A stretch of 64,000 bases of DNA from Photorhabdus luminescens subsp. luminescens (GCF_001083805.1 NZ_JXSK01000012.1:48336-112335); one strand, 5' to 3'. Positions 1 through 10,430 are shown, counted from the stretch's first letter. Numbers and translations: made by a program. Notes: generated by a model not told the origin, from the sequence alone.

Positions 1-80
1 GGACTTAACCGACGCTCTACCCTGAGGTAGCGCAAAAATGCCTCAATCGGCTCTAGTAACCGGTCAATTTCCTGCATCAT
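1..80 (-). CDS. xerC: Tyrosine recombinase XerC (N-terminal fragment, runs off the window)
   Basis: Only the first 26 or so codons lie in the window. The translation begins MMQEIDRLL and continues into a stretch with FLRYLRVER, which matches the N-terminal SAM-like (core-binding) start of XerC, the recombinase that with XerD resolves chromosome dimers at dif. The start overlaps the stop of the upstream yigA-like gene (ATGATG with an embedded TGA), as in the lptM-dapF-yigA-xerC operon of enterics. Either of the two adjacent ATG codons could be used. The catalytic domain is not visible, so the call rests on this short stretch and on gene order. Confidence 0.8.
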   Translation of the reverse strand, partial: MMQEIDRLLEPIEAFLRYLRVERRLS

Positions 81-781
81 ATTCGTTTAATCCAACGAGA
101 CAGTATATCCGGCAATAACTTAGCCAGATGCTCAAGCATGTCAGTTCCCATGCCTTCTTGATAATGTTGATGGTTCCGACTGTTAAATATCACCATACCC
201 AGTTCGCCCCTCGTTCCCAAGAGCGATACAGCAACCGAACCGACATGCCGAACTTGCGGCAATAACAATAAAATTTCCGATCCATTTAGCATACCGAGAT
301 AGTGGTTTTTATTACCAAAACGCTGAATACGAATTGGTTCAAAAGTATTGCGGGAAAGTGCTAAATTAGGTGCATCAAACGGTGCGCCAATATGCCATTT
401 ATCATTAAAAAGACGGATGCTGGCACTATTTAGCCCCATATTCTTAGCCCATGAACTTAATCGACTAAGCATATCCTGCAAACTCTCTGCCGCAACCAAA
501 TCAATCAGTAATTTAAGCAACTGCTCAAACAGTTGTTCATTCACTCTAGCCTGCTCCATGAGCAGAGTGATATCTTCTTCCAGATAAGCAATCCGCGTTC
601 TCTGGCGGTTCATATACCATTCAACCAAAGAAACCGTTTCTCTTACCGGGTGAGGAACCCGCATCTGTTCAACGACACATGCATTACGGATAAAGAAATT
701 GGGGTTTTCCAATAAATAATCCACAACAGTCTGATCATCAAGTATGTCATTGATGTTTAACTGCTCTTCTTTTTTCTCCAT
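77..781 (-). CDS. yigA: DUF484 family protein YigA
   Basis: This 234-residue protein matches the E. coli YigA/DUF484 family along its length: the N-terminal VVDYLLENPNFFIRN segment, VRVPHPVRETVSLVEW-like region and the C-terminal LLPDILSRWI end are all recognisable. Function is not established; DUF484 proteins have a GAF-like fold. An upstream TTG would lengthen it to 241 residues, but the ATG giving MEKKEEQ fits the family length, so I chose it. It sits between dapF and xerC with tight spacing, which implies one transcript (lptM-dapF-yigA-xerC). Confidence 0.85.
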   Translation of the reverse strand: MEKKEEQLNINDILDDQTVVDYLLENPNFFIRNACVVEQMRVPHPVRETVSLVEWYMNRQRTRIAYLEEDITLLMEQARVNEQLFEQLLKLLIDLVAAESLQDMLSRLSSWAKNMGLNSASIRLFNDKWHIGAPFDAPNLALSRNTFEPIRIQRFGNKNHYLGMLNGSEILLLLPQVRHVGSVAVSLLGTRGELGMVIFNSRNHQHYQEGMGTDMLEHLAKLLPDILSRWIKRI

Positions 782-813
782 CTTCGATGCCCCGCAGCTC
801 AAAACAGAATCGA

Positions 814-1638
814 TTACAGATGAATTGCGCCATCATAAACATGCGTCGCCGGCCCCGTCATATAGAGCGGTTTTCCCGGCCCGTCCCAACAGATAAACAG
901 TGAACCTCCCGGCAAATCTACCCGAACATGATTGTCAAGCAGTTGCTGCTGAATACCTACTGCTACCGCTGCACAAGCACCACTGCCACAAGCTTGGGTT
1001 TCCCCAACGCCACGTTCGTAAACCCGTAAGCGGATATGACCTCGGTTTAAAATCTGCATGAAACCAATATTCGCCCGTTCAGGAAATCTTTCGTGACTTT
1101 CCAAAGCTGGCCCCAAAATTTCTACTTCGGCCGTTTCTACGTCTGCTACTTGAATCACACAATGAGGATTCCCCATAGAGACAACTCCACAAAGCACAGT
1201 TCTCTCTACTACCCGTAAAATATAGGTTTTTTCTGCCTTTAACGCACGAAATGGCACATGATGCGGCTCAAATTCAGGTTCCCCCATATTAACGCAAACC
1301 TGATCATCACTGGTGATACTCAATACCATTCGTCCCGATTGCGTGCTGACTTTAATATCACGCTTATTAATTAATCCCTTAAGACGGACAAAACGGGCAA
1401 AACAACGCGCTCCATTGCCACACTGTGCAACTTCACTACCGTCAGCATTAAAAATACGATAGTGAAAATCCATATCTGGATCATAAGGCGCTTCAACAAC
1501 TAACAACTGATCGAAGCCCACACCAGTATGCCTATCTGCCAAGCGGCAGATCAGCTCTGGTGAGAAATAAACATTTTGGGTCACAGCATCAACGACCATA
1601 AAGTCATTACCCAGACCATGCATTTTGGAGAACTGCAT
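814..1638 (-). CDS. dapF: Diaminopimelate epimerase DapF
   Basis: DapF interconverts LL- and meso-diaminopimelate in the lysine/peptidoglycan pathway, in the cytoplasm, without PLP. The 274-residue product starting [13 protein letters not shown] has the usual enteric length. The two catalytic cysteines are visible in QCGNGARCF (about residue 73) and QACGSGAC (about residue 217), the thiol pair that acts as base and acid. Four upstream codons in frame (MEHD) are probably not used. It lies downstream of lptM and just upstream of yigA, in the conserved operon ending with xerC. Confidence 0.97.
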   Translation of the reverse strand: MQFSKMHGLGNDFMVVDAVTQNVYFSPELICRLADRHTGVGFDQLLVVEAPYDPDMDFHYRIFNADGSEVAQCGNGARCFARFVRLKGLINKRDIKVSTQSGRMVLSITSDDQVCVNMGEPEFEPHHVPFRALKAEKTYILRVVERTVLCGVVSMGNPHCVIQVADVETAEVEILGPALESHERFPERANIGFMQILNRGHIRLRVYERGVGETQACGSGACAAVAVGIQQQLLDNHVRVDLPGGSLFICWDGPGKPLYMTGPATHVYDGAIHL

Positions 1639-1686
1639 ATCATGCTCCACCTTAAGCCGCAGTCACTGACTACCGGCTTATCTCGC

Positions 1687-1872
1687 TTATTTCTGAGAGG
1701 TGCTATCCACTTTCTGCCCTTGCTGCTCAGTATTCGCGGGAATCTGAGATGCCGTTGTCGCTTTCCTGGTCGATGGTTGTTCTGGAGGAAAATAGAGAGG
1801 ACCTTTTAGTCCGCAGCCGGAAAGTATAAATAAGGTTATGATAGCCAGAAATCCGCGTAATTTTTTCTTCAT
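1687..1872 (-). CDS. lptM: LPS assembly lipoprotein LptM (YifL)
   Basis: This 61-residue protein has a lipoprotein signal peptide: a basic start (MKKKLRG), a hydrophobic stretch and the lipobox LSGC with Cys20 as the lipidation site, then GLKGPLYFPPEQ. This is the signature of YifL/LptM, an outer-membrane lipoprotein reported to assist maturation of the LptDE lipopolysaccharide translocon. The rest of the chain is low-complexity and polar. It is the first gene of the lptM-dapF-yigA-xerC operon. Confidence 0.9.
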   Translation of the reverse strand: MKKKLRGFLAIITLFILSGCGLKGPLYFPPEQPSTRKATTASQIPANTEQQGQKVDSTSQK

Positions 1873-1950
1873 TGCATTAATGCCTGTAATTCATACGTCA
1901 ATATTCTCTATAATCGCAGTTAGACCTCGAAAAGCAAATAGGAAATGAAG

Positions 1951-2271
1951 ATGAACGACAGTGAATTTCACCAGTTAGCTGACCAACTGATGGTTTATAT
2001 CGAAGGGCAGTTGGATAATTATGATGGTAATGCCGATATCGACTGTGAAACCAATGGCGGTGTCATGACCCTCAGCTTTGATAATGACAGCAAAATTATT
2101 ATCAATCGCCAAGAACCTTTCCATCAAATCTGGCTGGCAACCAAAAGCGGAGGTTATCATTTTGACTACAAAGAAGGTCAGTGGATTTGTGACCGTAGCG
2201 GTGACAATTTTTTAACCATGCTAGCACACGCCATCACTGAGCAAAGTGGCGAACAATTCAGTTTTTTATGA
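1951..2271 (+). CDS. cyaY: Iron-sulfur cluster protein CyaY (bacterial frataxin)
   Basis: CyaY is the bacterial frataxin: it binds iron on an acidic ridge and modulates IscS/IscU cluster assembly. The 106-residue protein starting [11 protein letters not shown] has the family length, an acidic N-terminal helix ([12 protein letters not shown]) and the conserved strand motif [20 protein letters not shown]. An ATG six bases upstream (MKMND) is also possible. It lies alone between the divergent lptM and the convergent cyaA, as in E. coli. Confidence 0.96.
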   Translation: MNDSEFHQLADQLMVYIEGQLDNYDGNADIDCETNGGVMTLSFDNDSKIIINRQEPFHQIWLATKSGGYHFDYKEGQWICDRSGDNFLTMLAHAITEQSGEQFSFL

Positions 2272-2278
2272 TTGAACC

Positions 2279-2299
2279 TACCCCGCCCTGCGGGGTAAA
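2279..2299. terminator. GC-rich hairpin between convergent cyaY and cyaA
   Basis: An inverted repeat ACCCCG/CGGGGT with a short loop sits right after cyaY and just beyond the cyaA stop. There is no clear T-run on either side, so it may be a transcription barrier or 3'-end stabiliser rather than a classical intrinsic terminator. Confidence 0.45.
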
Positions 2300-4876
2300 T
2301 CAGTAATGTGACACAGAACGATAAAGTTCTGACCGCTCTTCTCCACTATTTTCCCCATCATGAGTCACACACAAATGTGAAAAAGATGTTCCACTAAATG
2401 GAATAACCTGAGTCTGCCCTTCCATTTGGACGATCTGATAAAACTGCGGCAAGTTAAAGTTAATAAAGCTTGATCCGTAAGTAAACCGATCATGAGATGA
2501 AGAATAAAACCGACTGACGTCACGTACCAACTCTTCTTTACTTCCCTCACAATGAGAATAGATTTCTACCCGGTTAGTTTCATCCAGAATATAAATATTA
2601 AAACTTTTATTATCTTGCGTATTTTCAAAGAAAAACTGAATAATGCCCTCACTGGCAAAACCATCAACTACTGCGGGCAAATGCGTCTCTTTGGTATTAA
2701 TTTTCACCGGCAACCCATGCAATTTGTTATTAGAAATTGCCCCATAGAATTCCACGGCATTTTCCAATTTCTGCACCGATACATTAAGACGTTCAAAGAA
2801 CAGTCCCCAAGTCTGACCAGCAATGCGTAATGCTTTAAAACGACCTGGGTCCTGACGATTGCTGGATAACCGTAATTCAATACATTCAGATACCAGTTGC
2901 TGGATTCGGGTTCGAATCAACCCTCGTAAATGTTCGCTGTAACAGAACACTTCAACCGCTGCCGGCAGTGCAGCATCTTGATGCATCTTGCCCAATATGG
3001 TCTTCAACGCTTCCAGCACAGATTGTTCACCACTAAAGTGTAAGGTTCGCACTTCATTCCATGAATTGCGGTAAAGTAAGTCAATACTTTCCACCAAACA
3101 CTGTTGCGATTCACCAAAACTGAATACATCAAGTTTACGAAAATCAAAATGTACCACCTGATTAGAGAACTCAGCCGTCGGATCTTTCTCCAGATTGACA
3201 ATAATTGCCAAATGGCGAATTTCACACGGACTATAAAGTGCTCTCGGTGTCGGCGCTGGCAGACGGATGGGGAAATGAGCAGAAATATCATTAACCAATT
3301 CATGTAATTTCAGCTCATCACATTGAGTTTCACCATGATGAATATGGATACACGATTTTTCTGTTAACAAGCCGTTAAAGTAGGTCCACGATACCAATTT
3401 ATTGAGATAACGATTATATTCCAGAGGTTGATGACCAATGATCGATCCAATAGTCGGCGCCTGATTGTAAAGATACCAACCGCTGCGGTTTGCTCGCCCT
3501 TGAGGAACATAAATAAATGTTAAATTTTTCTCTGATAAGTCTGGCGAAATTTGCGGATTAACCAGCGTTACTTTTCCGGGCAATGCTTCAAATGCAGCAT
3601 AAAGTTTACGCGTCAGCACGCCAATATCCTGTGGACTGGCACTGACACTCAGATTATTACGGCGGGCAAAACGGATAAGATTACGATAGCTCTGCATCAT
3701 GGTATCGAGTAGTTCATTATGCGCATCACGAACCTGTTCAATTTTCCATGCGTTGCGGTTATCCAAAATGTTCAACCGCTCTGGCTCCCACTTCCACTCA
3801 TAGACCAGTTGAGTCAATACCTGGCGTCGCCAGCCAATGCAACCTTTATCATCTTGATTAAGAGAGAGCTTTTCACAAACTTTTAAATAAAAACATCGAC
3901 GTATTAGATCTAGCCGGGTTGTATCATTAATCTCCGTCAGATAACGGGTAACACGCTCAAGCATCATACTGTATGCATCAAGGCCAAAGCAGACTATTTC
4001 GCCAGCATGCAGGCGCTGTTTCATCTCCATTGCCAATAACTTACCATTGGGATATTCCCAGGAATAGGCTTCCAGTAATAAGCTTTTCAATACGGCTTTA
4101 TAAGGGGAATCGATACTTTTGTAGAGTTGCCATAAGCTAGCGCCAAAGTACTCTTCAGCGGAGAGTTCGCCCAGGCCACCGAGATCAAGCCACTCATTTG
4201 GCGTCAGAACACCTTGTGCATAAAGGGATAAAACATATTCATCATAATGGCGCTCTTCTTCCACGGGCACCATTTCCCATAACAAACGCTTACCCGCCAT
4301 ACGTACAGCGGTACGGTAAAATTCATCAAGTAATAGAATATGCTGAGTAGAACCACAGTCCTCACCACCGAGACTACCACTCGCATTATGGCGAAAGCGG
4401 TTTTCGTCAATAAGAAAAAAATTGACTTCAATACCTAGCGCTGACGCCCACTGTTCAATAAGCGTACACTTACGTTGCAGCAACAGGCGCTCATCATTAT
4501 CAAGCCATGACTGATGACATACCCAAATATCCAAATCAGAACAATTGCTCTGCCCGATTGATGAGGTACTGCCCATTGAGTAAATACCAGTAATAGGCAG
4601 TTCACCATTGGCAGGCTGTTCTATAAAGTGATCTAATTTATTTTCTAAATCATTAAGATAAGATTTTTGTGCTTCATCATGCACGAAAAAACATACGCCA
4701 TAAGGAACATTACCGTTAATGTAACCTGGCATCATTGGATGCTGATAATGCAGTAATACTGGCAGTAAACTGTATACCTGCTTAAATTCCGCACTCATGG
4801 CGGTAGAGGCGCGTTCTAACCTGAGTTGGTTTATCGCATCCAGTCTCTGTTTCAGTGTTTCGATATAAAGGTACAA
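2300..4876 (-). CDS. cyaA: Class I adenylate cyclase CyaA
   Basis: CyaA makes cAMP from ATP and so controls CRP regulation. The 858-residue product is close to the 848 of E. coli and has the class I features: the N-terminal catalytic half with [20 protein letters not shown] (nucleotidyltransferase GS...D-x-D) at about residues 102-119, and a C-terminal regulatory half that responds to the PTS component EIIA-Glc. The gene starts with TTG, giving (M)[11 protein letters not shown]; the same rare UUG start, known in E. coli to limit expression, is retained here. A CRP-like site lies about 110 bp upstream. Confidence 0.97.
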   Translation of the reverse strand: MYLYIETLKQRLDAINQLRLERASTAMSAEFKQVYSLLPVLLHYQHPMMPGYINGNVPYGVCFFVHDEAQKSYLNDLENKLDHFIEQPANGELPITGIYSMGSTSSIGQSNCSDLDIWVCHQSWLDNDERLLLQRKCTLIEQWASALGIEVNFFLIDENRFRHNASGSLGGEDCGSTQHILLLDEFYRTAVRMAGKRLLWEMVPVEEERHYDEYVLSLYAQGVLTPNEWLDLGGLGELSAEEYFGASLWQLYKSIDSPYKAVLKSLLLEAYSWEYPNGKLLAMEMKQRLHAGEIVCFGLDAYSMMLERVTRYLTEINDTTRLDLIRRCFYLKVCEKLSLNQDDKGCIGWRRQVLTQLVYEWKWEPERLNILDNRNAWKIEQVRDAHNELLDTMMQSYRNLIRFARRNNLSVSASPQDIGVLTRKLYAAFEALPGKVTLVNPQISPDLSEKNLTFIYVPQGRANRSGWYLYNQAPTIGSIIGHQPLEYNRYLNKLVSWTYFNGLLTEKSCIHIHHGETQCDELKLHELVNDISAHFPIRLPAPTPRALYSPCEIRHLAIIVNLEKDPTAEFSNQVVHFDFRKLDVFSFGESQQCLVESIDLLYRNSWNEVRTLHFSGEQSVLEALKTILGKMHQDAALPAAVEVFCYSEHLRGLIRTRIQQLVSECIELRLSSNRQDPGRFKALRIAGQTWGLFFERLNVSVQKLENAVEFYGAISNNKLHGLPVKINTKETHLPAVVDGFASEGIIQFFFENTQDNKSFNIYILDETNRVEIYSHCEGSKEELVRDVSRFYSSSHDRFTYGSSFINFNLPQFYQIVQMEGQTQVIPFSGTSFSHLCVTHDGENSGEERSELYRSVSHY

Positions 4877-5476
4877 GACGTCTCGCCCGATTGAGTTCCA
4901 GTGCCCAGATAAATCCCCCGTTTCCGGCTGTTATAGCTTGATGGAATTATTTAGAATGATTTTTACCAATTTATTACCGGAAACGTGATCAATTTAACAC
5001 CTTGTCGATAAACCGTAAAGCCAGTAAAGCAATTGAATTGCGATGTCTTGTCGTACGAAAAATCAAATAATACATTGTTATATATAGAAATAATCAAAAA
5101 AAACCATACCATTTATACTTTCTTATACGAAAGAAATTTTCTCCGTCCATTTTTTCAACCTAATACGCATAATACCTTGTTATCATCAATCCGATGAAAA
5201 TGACTCCGTTGGCTATATTTTAATTAATGATTCTTTTCATTCAAAATTCCTTAATTACAGAAATAATTTACTAGAAAAGTTAATTCATAATTAAATCAAT
5301 CTATTTTCATTGTTATAAAAATAATTTAAAAAATTAAAATTTATTTTATACTTTAACATAACCGGCATATCTTCTTCTTAACCCCCTAGCTGGAAAAAAA
5401 AGTGCTGAAATGTTAAAACGAGTGCTATGTTTTTCATTTATATGACGGCCGAAAAGCCTGAGAAATACAAACATCT
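4877..5476. promoter_or_regulatory. Divergent cyaA/hemC intergenic region
   Basis: About 600 bases without a gene, very AT-rich between 5040 and 5400. It must hold the cyaA promoters (minus) and the hemC promoter (plus). The only specific element I can support is the CRP-like site listed separately. No small open reading frame with a convincing ribosome-binding site was seen. Confidence 0.6.
4983..5001 (-). promoter_or_regulatory. Putative CRP site of the cyaA promoter
   Basis: On the minus strand the sequence GGTGTTAAATTGATCACGT contains TGTTA-N6-TCACG, two mismatches from the CRP consensus TGTGA-N6-TCACA. It resembles, as I recall it, the sequence at the repressing CRP site of E. coli cyaA P2. 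It would give negative feedback of cAMP-CRP on cyaA. Binding is inferred. Confidence 0.65.
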
Positions 5477-6418
5477 ATGTCAACTAAAACCATCCGTATC
5501 GCAACCCGACAAAGCCCTCTAGCCATGTGGCAGGCGCTGTATGTTCAGCAAAAACTACAACAATATCACCCAGATCTGGAGGTTCAACTGGTTCCGATGG
5601 TAACCAAGGGCGATGTCATTCTGGACACGCCTCTGGCAAAAATCGGAGGAAAAGGGCTGTTTGTCAAAGAGTTAGAATTAGCTCTGCTTGAAGGCCGAGC
5701 CGATATCGCTGTCCATTCAATGAAAGATGTCCCGGTTTCTTTTCCAGAAGGGCTTGGTCTGGTCACTATTTGTGAACGTGATGATCCTCGTGATGCTTTC
5801 GTCTCTGTCAAATATCACTCTCTTGATGAATTGCCAACAGGCAGCATTGTTGGCACATCAAGTTTACGCCGTCAGTGCCAAATCCGTGAATTACGTCCTG
5901 ACCTGATTATCCGTGACCTTCGGGGCAATGTTGGAACCCGCCTGAACAAGTTGGATAATGGTCACTATGATGCCATCATCCTCGCCGTCGCAGGATTGAA
6001 TAGGTTAAAACTGCATGAGCGTATCCGTAAGCCATTGGCGGCAGAACAATCATTACCTGCTGTTGGTCAAGGCGCGGTAGGAATTGAATGCCGCCTTGAC
6101 GACCAACAAACACAAACTCTGTTAGCGCCATTAAACCACTATGATACAGAAATCTGTGTTCTTGCCGAACGTGCAATGAATACCCGGCTAGAAGGGGGCT
6201 GCCAAGTACCAATAGGTAGCTATGCCATTTGGCAGGATGGGAAAATTTGGTTACGGGCATTGGTTGGCGCACCTGATGGTAGCATTATTATTCGCGGTGA
6301 AAGAACGGCTTTACCAGAAGATGCTTGTCAGGCAGGAGTTGAATTGGCAGAAGAATTGTTAGAACGGGGCGCACGGGAAATTCTAACCGAAGTTTATCGA
6401 GGAAATCCCTCCACATGA
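5477..6418 (+). CDS. hemC: Porphobilinogen deaminase (hydroxymethylbilane synthase) HemC
   Basis: HemC joins four porphobilinogen units into hydroxymethylbilane in haem biosynthesis. The 313-residue protein has the length of the E. coli enzyme. The cysteine that carries the dipyrromethane cofactor is in [13 protein letters not shown] (Cys242 by position), and the active-site Asp lies in the HSMKDVP region near residue 84. Arginine-rich substrate-binding motifs [10 protein letters not shown] and RGNVGTRL are present. It heads the hemCDXY operon; hemD overlaps its stop by four bases. Confidence 0.97.
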   Translation: MSTKTIRIATRQSPLAMWQALYVQQKLQQYHPDLEVQLVPMVTKGDVILDTPLAKIGGKGLFVKELELALLEGRADIAVHSMKDVPVSFPEGLGLVTICERDDPRDAFVSVKYHSLDELPTGSIVGTSSLRRQCQIRELRPDLIIRDLRGNVGTRLNKLDNGHYDAIILAVAGLNRLKLHERIRKPLAAEQSLPAVGQGAVGIECRLDDQQTQTLLAPLNHYDTEICVLAERAMNTRLEGGCQVPIGSYAIWQDGKIWLRALVGAPDGSIIIRGERTALPEDACQAGVELAEELLERGAREILTEVYRGNPST

Positions 6419-7155
6419 GCATTCTGGTGACTCGCCCTGCTCCTGCCGGAGAGGAGCTAGTCAGAAAGTTACAGGCGGCGGGAAAAACAGCTTTCAGCGC
6501 ACCTTTAATTGAGATTCACCCGGGTTCAGAGCTGCCACAGCTAGCTGAGAAGCTTAGCCATCTAAATACCAGTGATATGGTATTTCTGTTGTCAAAAAAT
6601 GCAGTTTACTATGCAAACTCAAAGTTAAATAAAATTAATCTGTCATGGCCCGACAAGCTGATTTATTATGCTATTGGCAGATCAACCGCTCTGGCTTTTC
6701 ATCAACTAACAGGTATGAATGTTATCTGGTCATCAGAGGGTGAAACCAGCGAAATCCTGCTAAAACTACCATCACTACATCAGGTTGAAAATAAACAAGC
6801 TTTGCTGCTCAGAGGAAATGGCGGACGTGAACTTATTGCCCGGACGCTGACAGAAAGAGGCGCCACAGTTAATTATTGTGAATGTTATTTCCGCCAGCCA
6901 GTAGACTACCCGGCAGCAGAATTCAGTGCCCACTGGCAAAAGTATGGAGTACAAACTTTAGTTGTAACCAGTGGCGAAATACTGCAACTGTTATATAACT
7001 TAATACCCGAAAGTGATCGAAACAGGTGGTTACTACATTGCCACCTGATTGTGGTAAGCGAGCGTCTTGCACATACCGCCCGGAACTTGGGCTGGCAGGA
7101 TGTTAAAGTTGCAAAAAGTGCAGATAACGACGCCTTAATTCAGGCACTAGAATAA
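6415..7155 (+). CDS. hemD: Uroporphyrinogen-III synthase HemD
   Basis: HemD cyclises hydroxymethylbilane with inversion of ring D to give uroporphyrinogen III. The 246-residue protein begins [12 protein letters not shown], the typical start, and includes [11 protein letters not shown] and [11 protein letters not shown], which match family motifs in the two-domain fold. Sequence conservation in this family is low, so the call leans also on its place directly after hemC with an ATGA overlap, which implies translational coupling. Confidence 0.93.
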   Translation: MSILVTRPAPAGEELVRKLQAAGKTAFSAPLIEIHPGSELPQLAEKLSHLNTSDMVFLLSKNAVYYANSKLNKINLSWPDKLIYYAIGRSTALAFHQLTGMNVIWSSEGETSEILLKLPSLHQVENKQALLLRGNGGRELIARTLTERGATVNYCECYFRQPVDYPAAEFSAHWQKYGVQTLVVTSGEILQLLYNLIPESDRNRWLLHCHLIVVSERLAHTARNLGWQDVKVAKSADNDALIQALE

Positions 7156-7175
7156 ACTGACATGGGATGCCCACT

Positions 7176-8300
7176 ATGACGGAGCAAAAACAGTCCGCCG
7201 AGACAGTTGAACAAACAAAAACTACGGTTGAAAACTCGCAACAACCCGAAACAGTGCTTCAAAAGCAAGAACGTTCTGGCACGCTAAAAAACATTATTGC
7301 TATTGCAATCATGCTGGCAATCGGTGGCGGTCTTTATTATTACGGACAGCAACAAAGCCATTTACTGAGTGCAGAGAACCACGAGCTACGCCAACAACTG
7401 GAATCACTGAAACAACAGCAATCACAGGATAAACAGCATATTGAAGCGCGGTTCAAAGAACAATCACAGACTTTAAGCCATTTTGCCGCACAAAATGAGC
7501 AACTAAGTAATAGCCTACAAGAGTTACAGGCCAAAATCTCTGCGTTATCCAGTTCTGATGTAAAAAGCTGGCTATTGGCACAAGCTGATTTTTTGGTCAA
7601 AATGGCAGGTCGTAAATTATGGAATGACCAAGATATAGTCACCGCCGCCGCTCTGTTGAAAAATGCAGATGCCAGTCTCGCTGAAATGCATGATCCAAGC
7701 CTGATTGAAATCCGCCGTGCAATCACACAAGACATCAGTACATTATCTGCCATTAGTCAGATTGATTTTGACGGCATTATTCTGCGGGTTAACCAACTTT
7801 CTAACCAAGTAGATAACCTGCGTCTGGCTGACAATACAACCGATGGCTCGCCAATGGACGAAGATAATGATGAATTAACCGGTACATTATCTGAATGGCG
7901 CCAGAATCTGAGCAAAAGCTGGAAGAGTTTCATGGATAATTTCATTACCATCCGTCGCCGGGATACCGCAGCAGAGCCATTACTGGCACCAAATCAGGAT
8001 ATCTATCTACGAGAGAATATCCGTGCCCGTCTGTTGATTGCCGCTCAAGCAATACCTCGTCATCAAGGTGAAGTTTTTAAACAGTCATTAGAAACGGTTT
8101 CAACTTGGGTTAGAGCTTACTTTGATATCAACGATCCCAATACCAAAGCATTCCTAGAAGAAATTGATTCATTAAGCCAGCAGCCTATTTCCATCACTGC
8201 GCCAGATCAACTTTCAAGCCAGCCTTTACTGGAAAAACTGATGCAAACCCGAGTTCGTAGCTTGCTTTCCCAATCTTCTGAAACTAATCAGGAGGGCTAA
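7176..8300 (+). CDS. hemX: HemX, membrane protein of the hem operon
   Basis: This 374-residue protein has a polar N-terminus, one membrane segment at about residues 39-57 ([18 protein letters not shown]), a long glutamine-rich coiled coil (about residues 65-120), then a helical domain. That layout is HemX, once annotated as uroporphyrinogen-III C-methyltransferase because of operon position; that activity is doubtful. I chose the ATG giving MTEQKQ, which matches E. coli HemX, rather than the ATG nine bases upstream. It lies between hemD and hemY in one operon. Confidence 0.9.
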   Translation: MTEQKQSAETVEQTKTTVENSQQPETVLQKQERSGTLKNIIAIAIMLAIGGGLYYYGQQQSHLLSAENHELRQQLESLKQQQSQDKQHIEARFKEQSQTLSHFAAQNEQLSNSLQELQAKISALSSSDVKSWLLAQADFLVKMAGRKLWNDQDIVTAAALLKNADASLAEMHDPSLIEIRRAITQDISTLSAISQIDFDGIILRVNQLSNQVDNLRLADNTTDGSPMDEDNDELTGTLSEWRQNLSKSWKSFMDNFITIRRRDTAAEPLLAPNQDIYLRENIRARLLIAAQAIPRHQGEVFKQSLETVSTWVRAYFDINDPNTKAFLEEIDSLSQQPISITAPDQLSSQPLLEKLMQTRVRSLLSQSSETNQEG

Positions 8301-8303
8301 GCT

Positions 8304-9536
8304 ATGCTGAAAGTTCTATTACTGTTCGTGGTACTCATTGTTGGTATTGTGCTTGGTCCAATAGTTGCCGGCCATCAGGGATATGTTCTGATTCAAACTG
8401 ACAATTACAACATTGAAACCAGTGTTACCGGCCTGTTCATTATATTTGTTCTTTTACAACTGGTACTCTGCTTCCTCGGCTGGTGCTACCGCAGAGTTAT
8501 ACGCACAAGCTCACGTACCCGCGGCTGGTTCCTTGGACGCAAACGCAGCCGTGCCCATGCTCAAACCAAAGAAGCGCTGATCAAACTGGCAGAAGGTGAT
8601 TTCAAACAAGTTGAGCAATTACTGACCCGTAACGCTGATCATGCAGAACAACCGGTAGTCAACTATTTACTAGCGGCTGAAGCAGCCCAACAACGTGGGG
8701 ATGAATTCCGTACTAATCAATACTTACAACGCGCGGCAGAAGTCGCAGATAATAACCAGTTGCCTGTGGATATTACCCGTGTACGTATTCAACTCACGCA
8801 AGGTGAAATTCATGCAGCTCGTCATGGTATAGACAAGCTATTGAATCAAGCTTCTCGCCATCCAGAAGTCCTACGTCTGGCTGAACAGGCTTATATGAAA
8901 TCAGGAGCCTACCAGTCACTGATTGATATAATACCGGTAATGGAAAAAATCCATCTACACGATGAATTACAAATTCACAAATTGCGCCAGCAGGCGTATA
9001 TCGGCCTGATGAATCAGTACATGGCAGAACAAGGCAGCGAAGGTTTAAAACATTGGTGGCATGATCAAAGCCGAAAAATTCGCCATGATGTGGCTTTACA
9101 AGTTGCAATATCTGAACATTTAATTGAATGTGATGACCATGAAACTGCACAAAAGATCATATTAGAAAGTTTAAAACGTCAATACGACGAACGTTTACTC
9201 TTATTGATCCCACGCTTAAAAAGCGAAGATCCAAAACCGATACAAAACGCATTGGATCATCAGTTAAAACAACATGGTTCAACTCCCCTGCTAAACAGTA
9301 CGCTCGGACAAGTTGCTTTGCGCCACGGAGAATGGGAAAAAGCAGTAAAAGATTTTAAAACCGCATTAGCCCAACGTCCTGATGCACATGATTATGCCTG
9401 GTTAGCAGATGCATTGGATAAACTGCGTAAACCAGAAGAGGCCGCACAAGTTCGTCGCGAGGGATTAGTACTTACTTTAAAGCGTGAGAGTAATGTAGTG
9501 AAGAGTGATTTAGCTAATAACAATAGTGTCAGCTAA
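8304..9536 (+). CDS. hemY: HemY, TPR-type inner-membrane protein of the hem operon
   Basis: The 410-residue protein has two N-terminal membrane segments (about residues 1-22 and 40-63) followed by a helical repeat region of the tetratricopeptide type, including the C-terminal LRHGEWEKAVKDFKTAL and YAWLADALDKL motifs. This is enterobacterial HemY, thought to act in late tetrapyrrole metabolism; it is not the protoporphyrinogen oxidase that shares the name in Bacillus. It starts three bases after the hemX stop and ends the operon; a strong hairpin terminator follows. Confidence 0.93.
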   Translation: MLKVLLLFVVLIVGIVLGPIVAGHQGYVLIQTDNYNIETSVTGLFIIFVLLQLVLCFLGWCYRRVIRTSSRTRGWFLGRKRSRAHAQTKEALIKLAEGDFKQVEQLLTRNADHAEQPVVNYLLAAEAAQQRGDEFRTNQYLQRAAEVADNNQLPVDITRVRIQLTQGEIHAARHGIDKLLNQASRHPEVLRLAEQAYMKSGAYQSLIDIIPVMEKIHLHDELQIHKLRQQAYIGLMNQYMAEQGSEGLKHWWHDQSRKIRHDVALQVAISEHLIECDDHETAQKIILESLKRQYDERLLLLIPRLKSEDPKPIQNALDHQLKQHGSTPLLNSTLGQVALRHGEWEKAVKDFKTALAQRPDAHDYAWLADALDKLRKPEEAAQVRREGLVLTLKRESNVVKSDLANNNSVS

Positions 9537-9592
9537 CACTGTAACCTCTCACCCATCGCCATCCTTATTAGCAAGTCTTCATGCCGCTGATT

Positions 9593-9619
9593 AAAAATGC
9601 CCCACACGGGGCATTTTTC
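9593..9619. terminator. Bidirectional intrinsic terminator after hemY
   Basis: A stem ATGCCCC/GGGGCAT with a short ACAC loop is flanked by A5 on the left and T5 on the right, so it can end both the hem operon (plus) and the convergent TM2 gene (minus). Confidence 0.9.
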
Positions 9620-9921
9620 TAACCATATTTTCTAGCAAAATCTTCATCGGAAGTGCAAAGATAAATAATAAATTCAATAAATGAGATAAGTGCCGGGATA
9701 AATGTCCAACAAAATAGCAGATATAAAATCCCCATACCGATTTTGCCCAGATAAAATTTATGGGCGCCAAAGGAGCCAAGAAAAAACGCCAAAAGTGCAG
9801 CAACAATTCGGTTTTTACTACCAGAAGAATAAACCTTTATCATCGCGCCACAATGTGGGCATGATTGTGCAGACTCATGCAACATTCGACCACAACCAAA
9901 GCATCCAATCATTTTTGACAT
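9619..9921 (-). CDS. TM2-domain protein with N-terminal zinc ribbon
   Basis: A 100-residue protein. Residues 7-27 hold two CxxC pairs (CFGC and CPHC), a small zinc-ribbon. Residues 38-90 form a TM2 domain: two hydrophobic helices with the motif FFLGSFGAHKFYLGK between them, and the second segment ending FIIYLC. TM2 proteins are small membrane proteins of unclear role. The start MSKMIG fits better than the overlapping ATG before it. It occupies the place where E. coli has aslA/aslB between hemY and the tRNA cluster, so it is lineage-specific here. Confidence 0.8.
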   Translation of the reverse strand: MSKMIGCFGCGRMLHESAQSCPHCGAMIKVYSSGSKNRIVAALLAFFLGSFGAHKFYLGKIGMGILYLLFCWTFIPALISFIEFIIYLCTSDEDFARKYG

Positions 9922-10073
9922 CAATATTCCCCTTAAGATAAGTTTAAGAATGAAAATAAGTAGCTAAATTAATTTTATATTAAAAAAACTAACCATCATA
10001 TTTTCAGTTCTGCTTATATTAGATAGTAATATCTAAACAGTATATAAACCTACCAGATATATCTCTTAGGAAT

Positions 10074-10111
10074 AAAAAAAACACCTACCTTATAAAACAA
10101 AGATAGGTGTA
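10074..10111 (-). terminator. Intrinsic terminator of glmZ
   Basis: On the minus strand, ACACCTATCTT pairs imperfectly with AAGGTAGGTGT across an AT-rich loop, followed by seven T residues. It ends the glmZ transcript; in E. coli the RNA ends closer to the AACGTTGAGTGA block, so the 3' end here appears remodelled. Confidence 0.8.
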
Positions 10112-10291
10112 CAAATACAATCAGGTCTACAGACGGATAGTGCCTCACTCAACGTTGAGTCCGGTCGGCGATGAAAAGAAGGTTATATCTTACTCATCTG
10201 TGACATGGACAATAGGCACCGATAATCGGCTCTGCATCATCCCTGGGTTTATGAAGCATAGGCAATCATAAGAAATAGGATGAGCATCTAC
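10074..10291 (-). ncRNA. glmZ: Small regulatory RNA GlmZ
   Basis: The minus strand from 10291 begins GTAGATGCTCATCC and carries further blocks that match E. coli GlmZ as I recall it: CTTATG, TTCATAAAC, GATGCAGAGCCG, CGGTGC, GTCCA, and near the 3' end AACGTTGAGTGA. The synteny also fits (between hemY and the argX tRNA cluster). GlmZ, with Hfq, activates glmS translation and is cleaved by RNase E with RapZ. The RNA would be about 217 nt, ending at a hairpin with a T7 tail. The sigma-54 promoter and GlrR sites upstream support this. Confidence 0.9.
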
Positions 10292-10302
10292 GTTTGTAAT
10301 AA

Positions 10303-10318
10303 TGCATTTAGTGTGCCA
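10303..10318 (-). promoter_or_regulatory. glmZ: Sigma-54 promoter of glmZ
   Basis: On the minus strand the 16-mer TGGCACACTAAATGCA fits the sigma-54 pattern TGGCAC-N5-TTGCA with the GG and GC at exact spacing; only one -12 base deviates. The GC lies 12-13 bases before the predicted glmZ 5' end at 10291. Enterobacterial glmY and glmZ are known to use sigma-54 promoters activated by GlrR. Confidence 0.85.
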
Positions 10319-10412
10319 ACTTTTATTCAAATGAAAGCTGCCTCGCTTCATCAGCTATTTCTCTATTTATTACAACAAGAAATCGAATCATCACAAAATC
10401 CATTTTATACAC

Positions 10413-10430
10413 TGTCTCTTATTTGAGACA
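10413..10430. promoter_or_regulatory. GlrR activator binding site (proximal)
   Basis: TGTCTCTTATTTGAGACA matches the TGTC-N10-GACA half-site pattern of the response regulator GlrR (QseF). It lies about 95-110 bases upstream of the -24/-12 elements, a normal distance for an enhancer-type activator. Confidence 0.8.
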
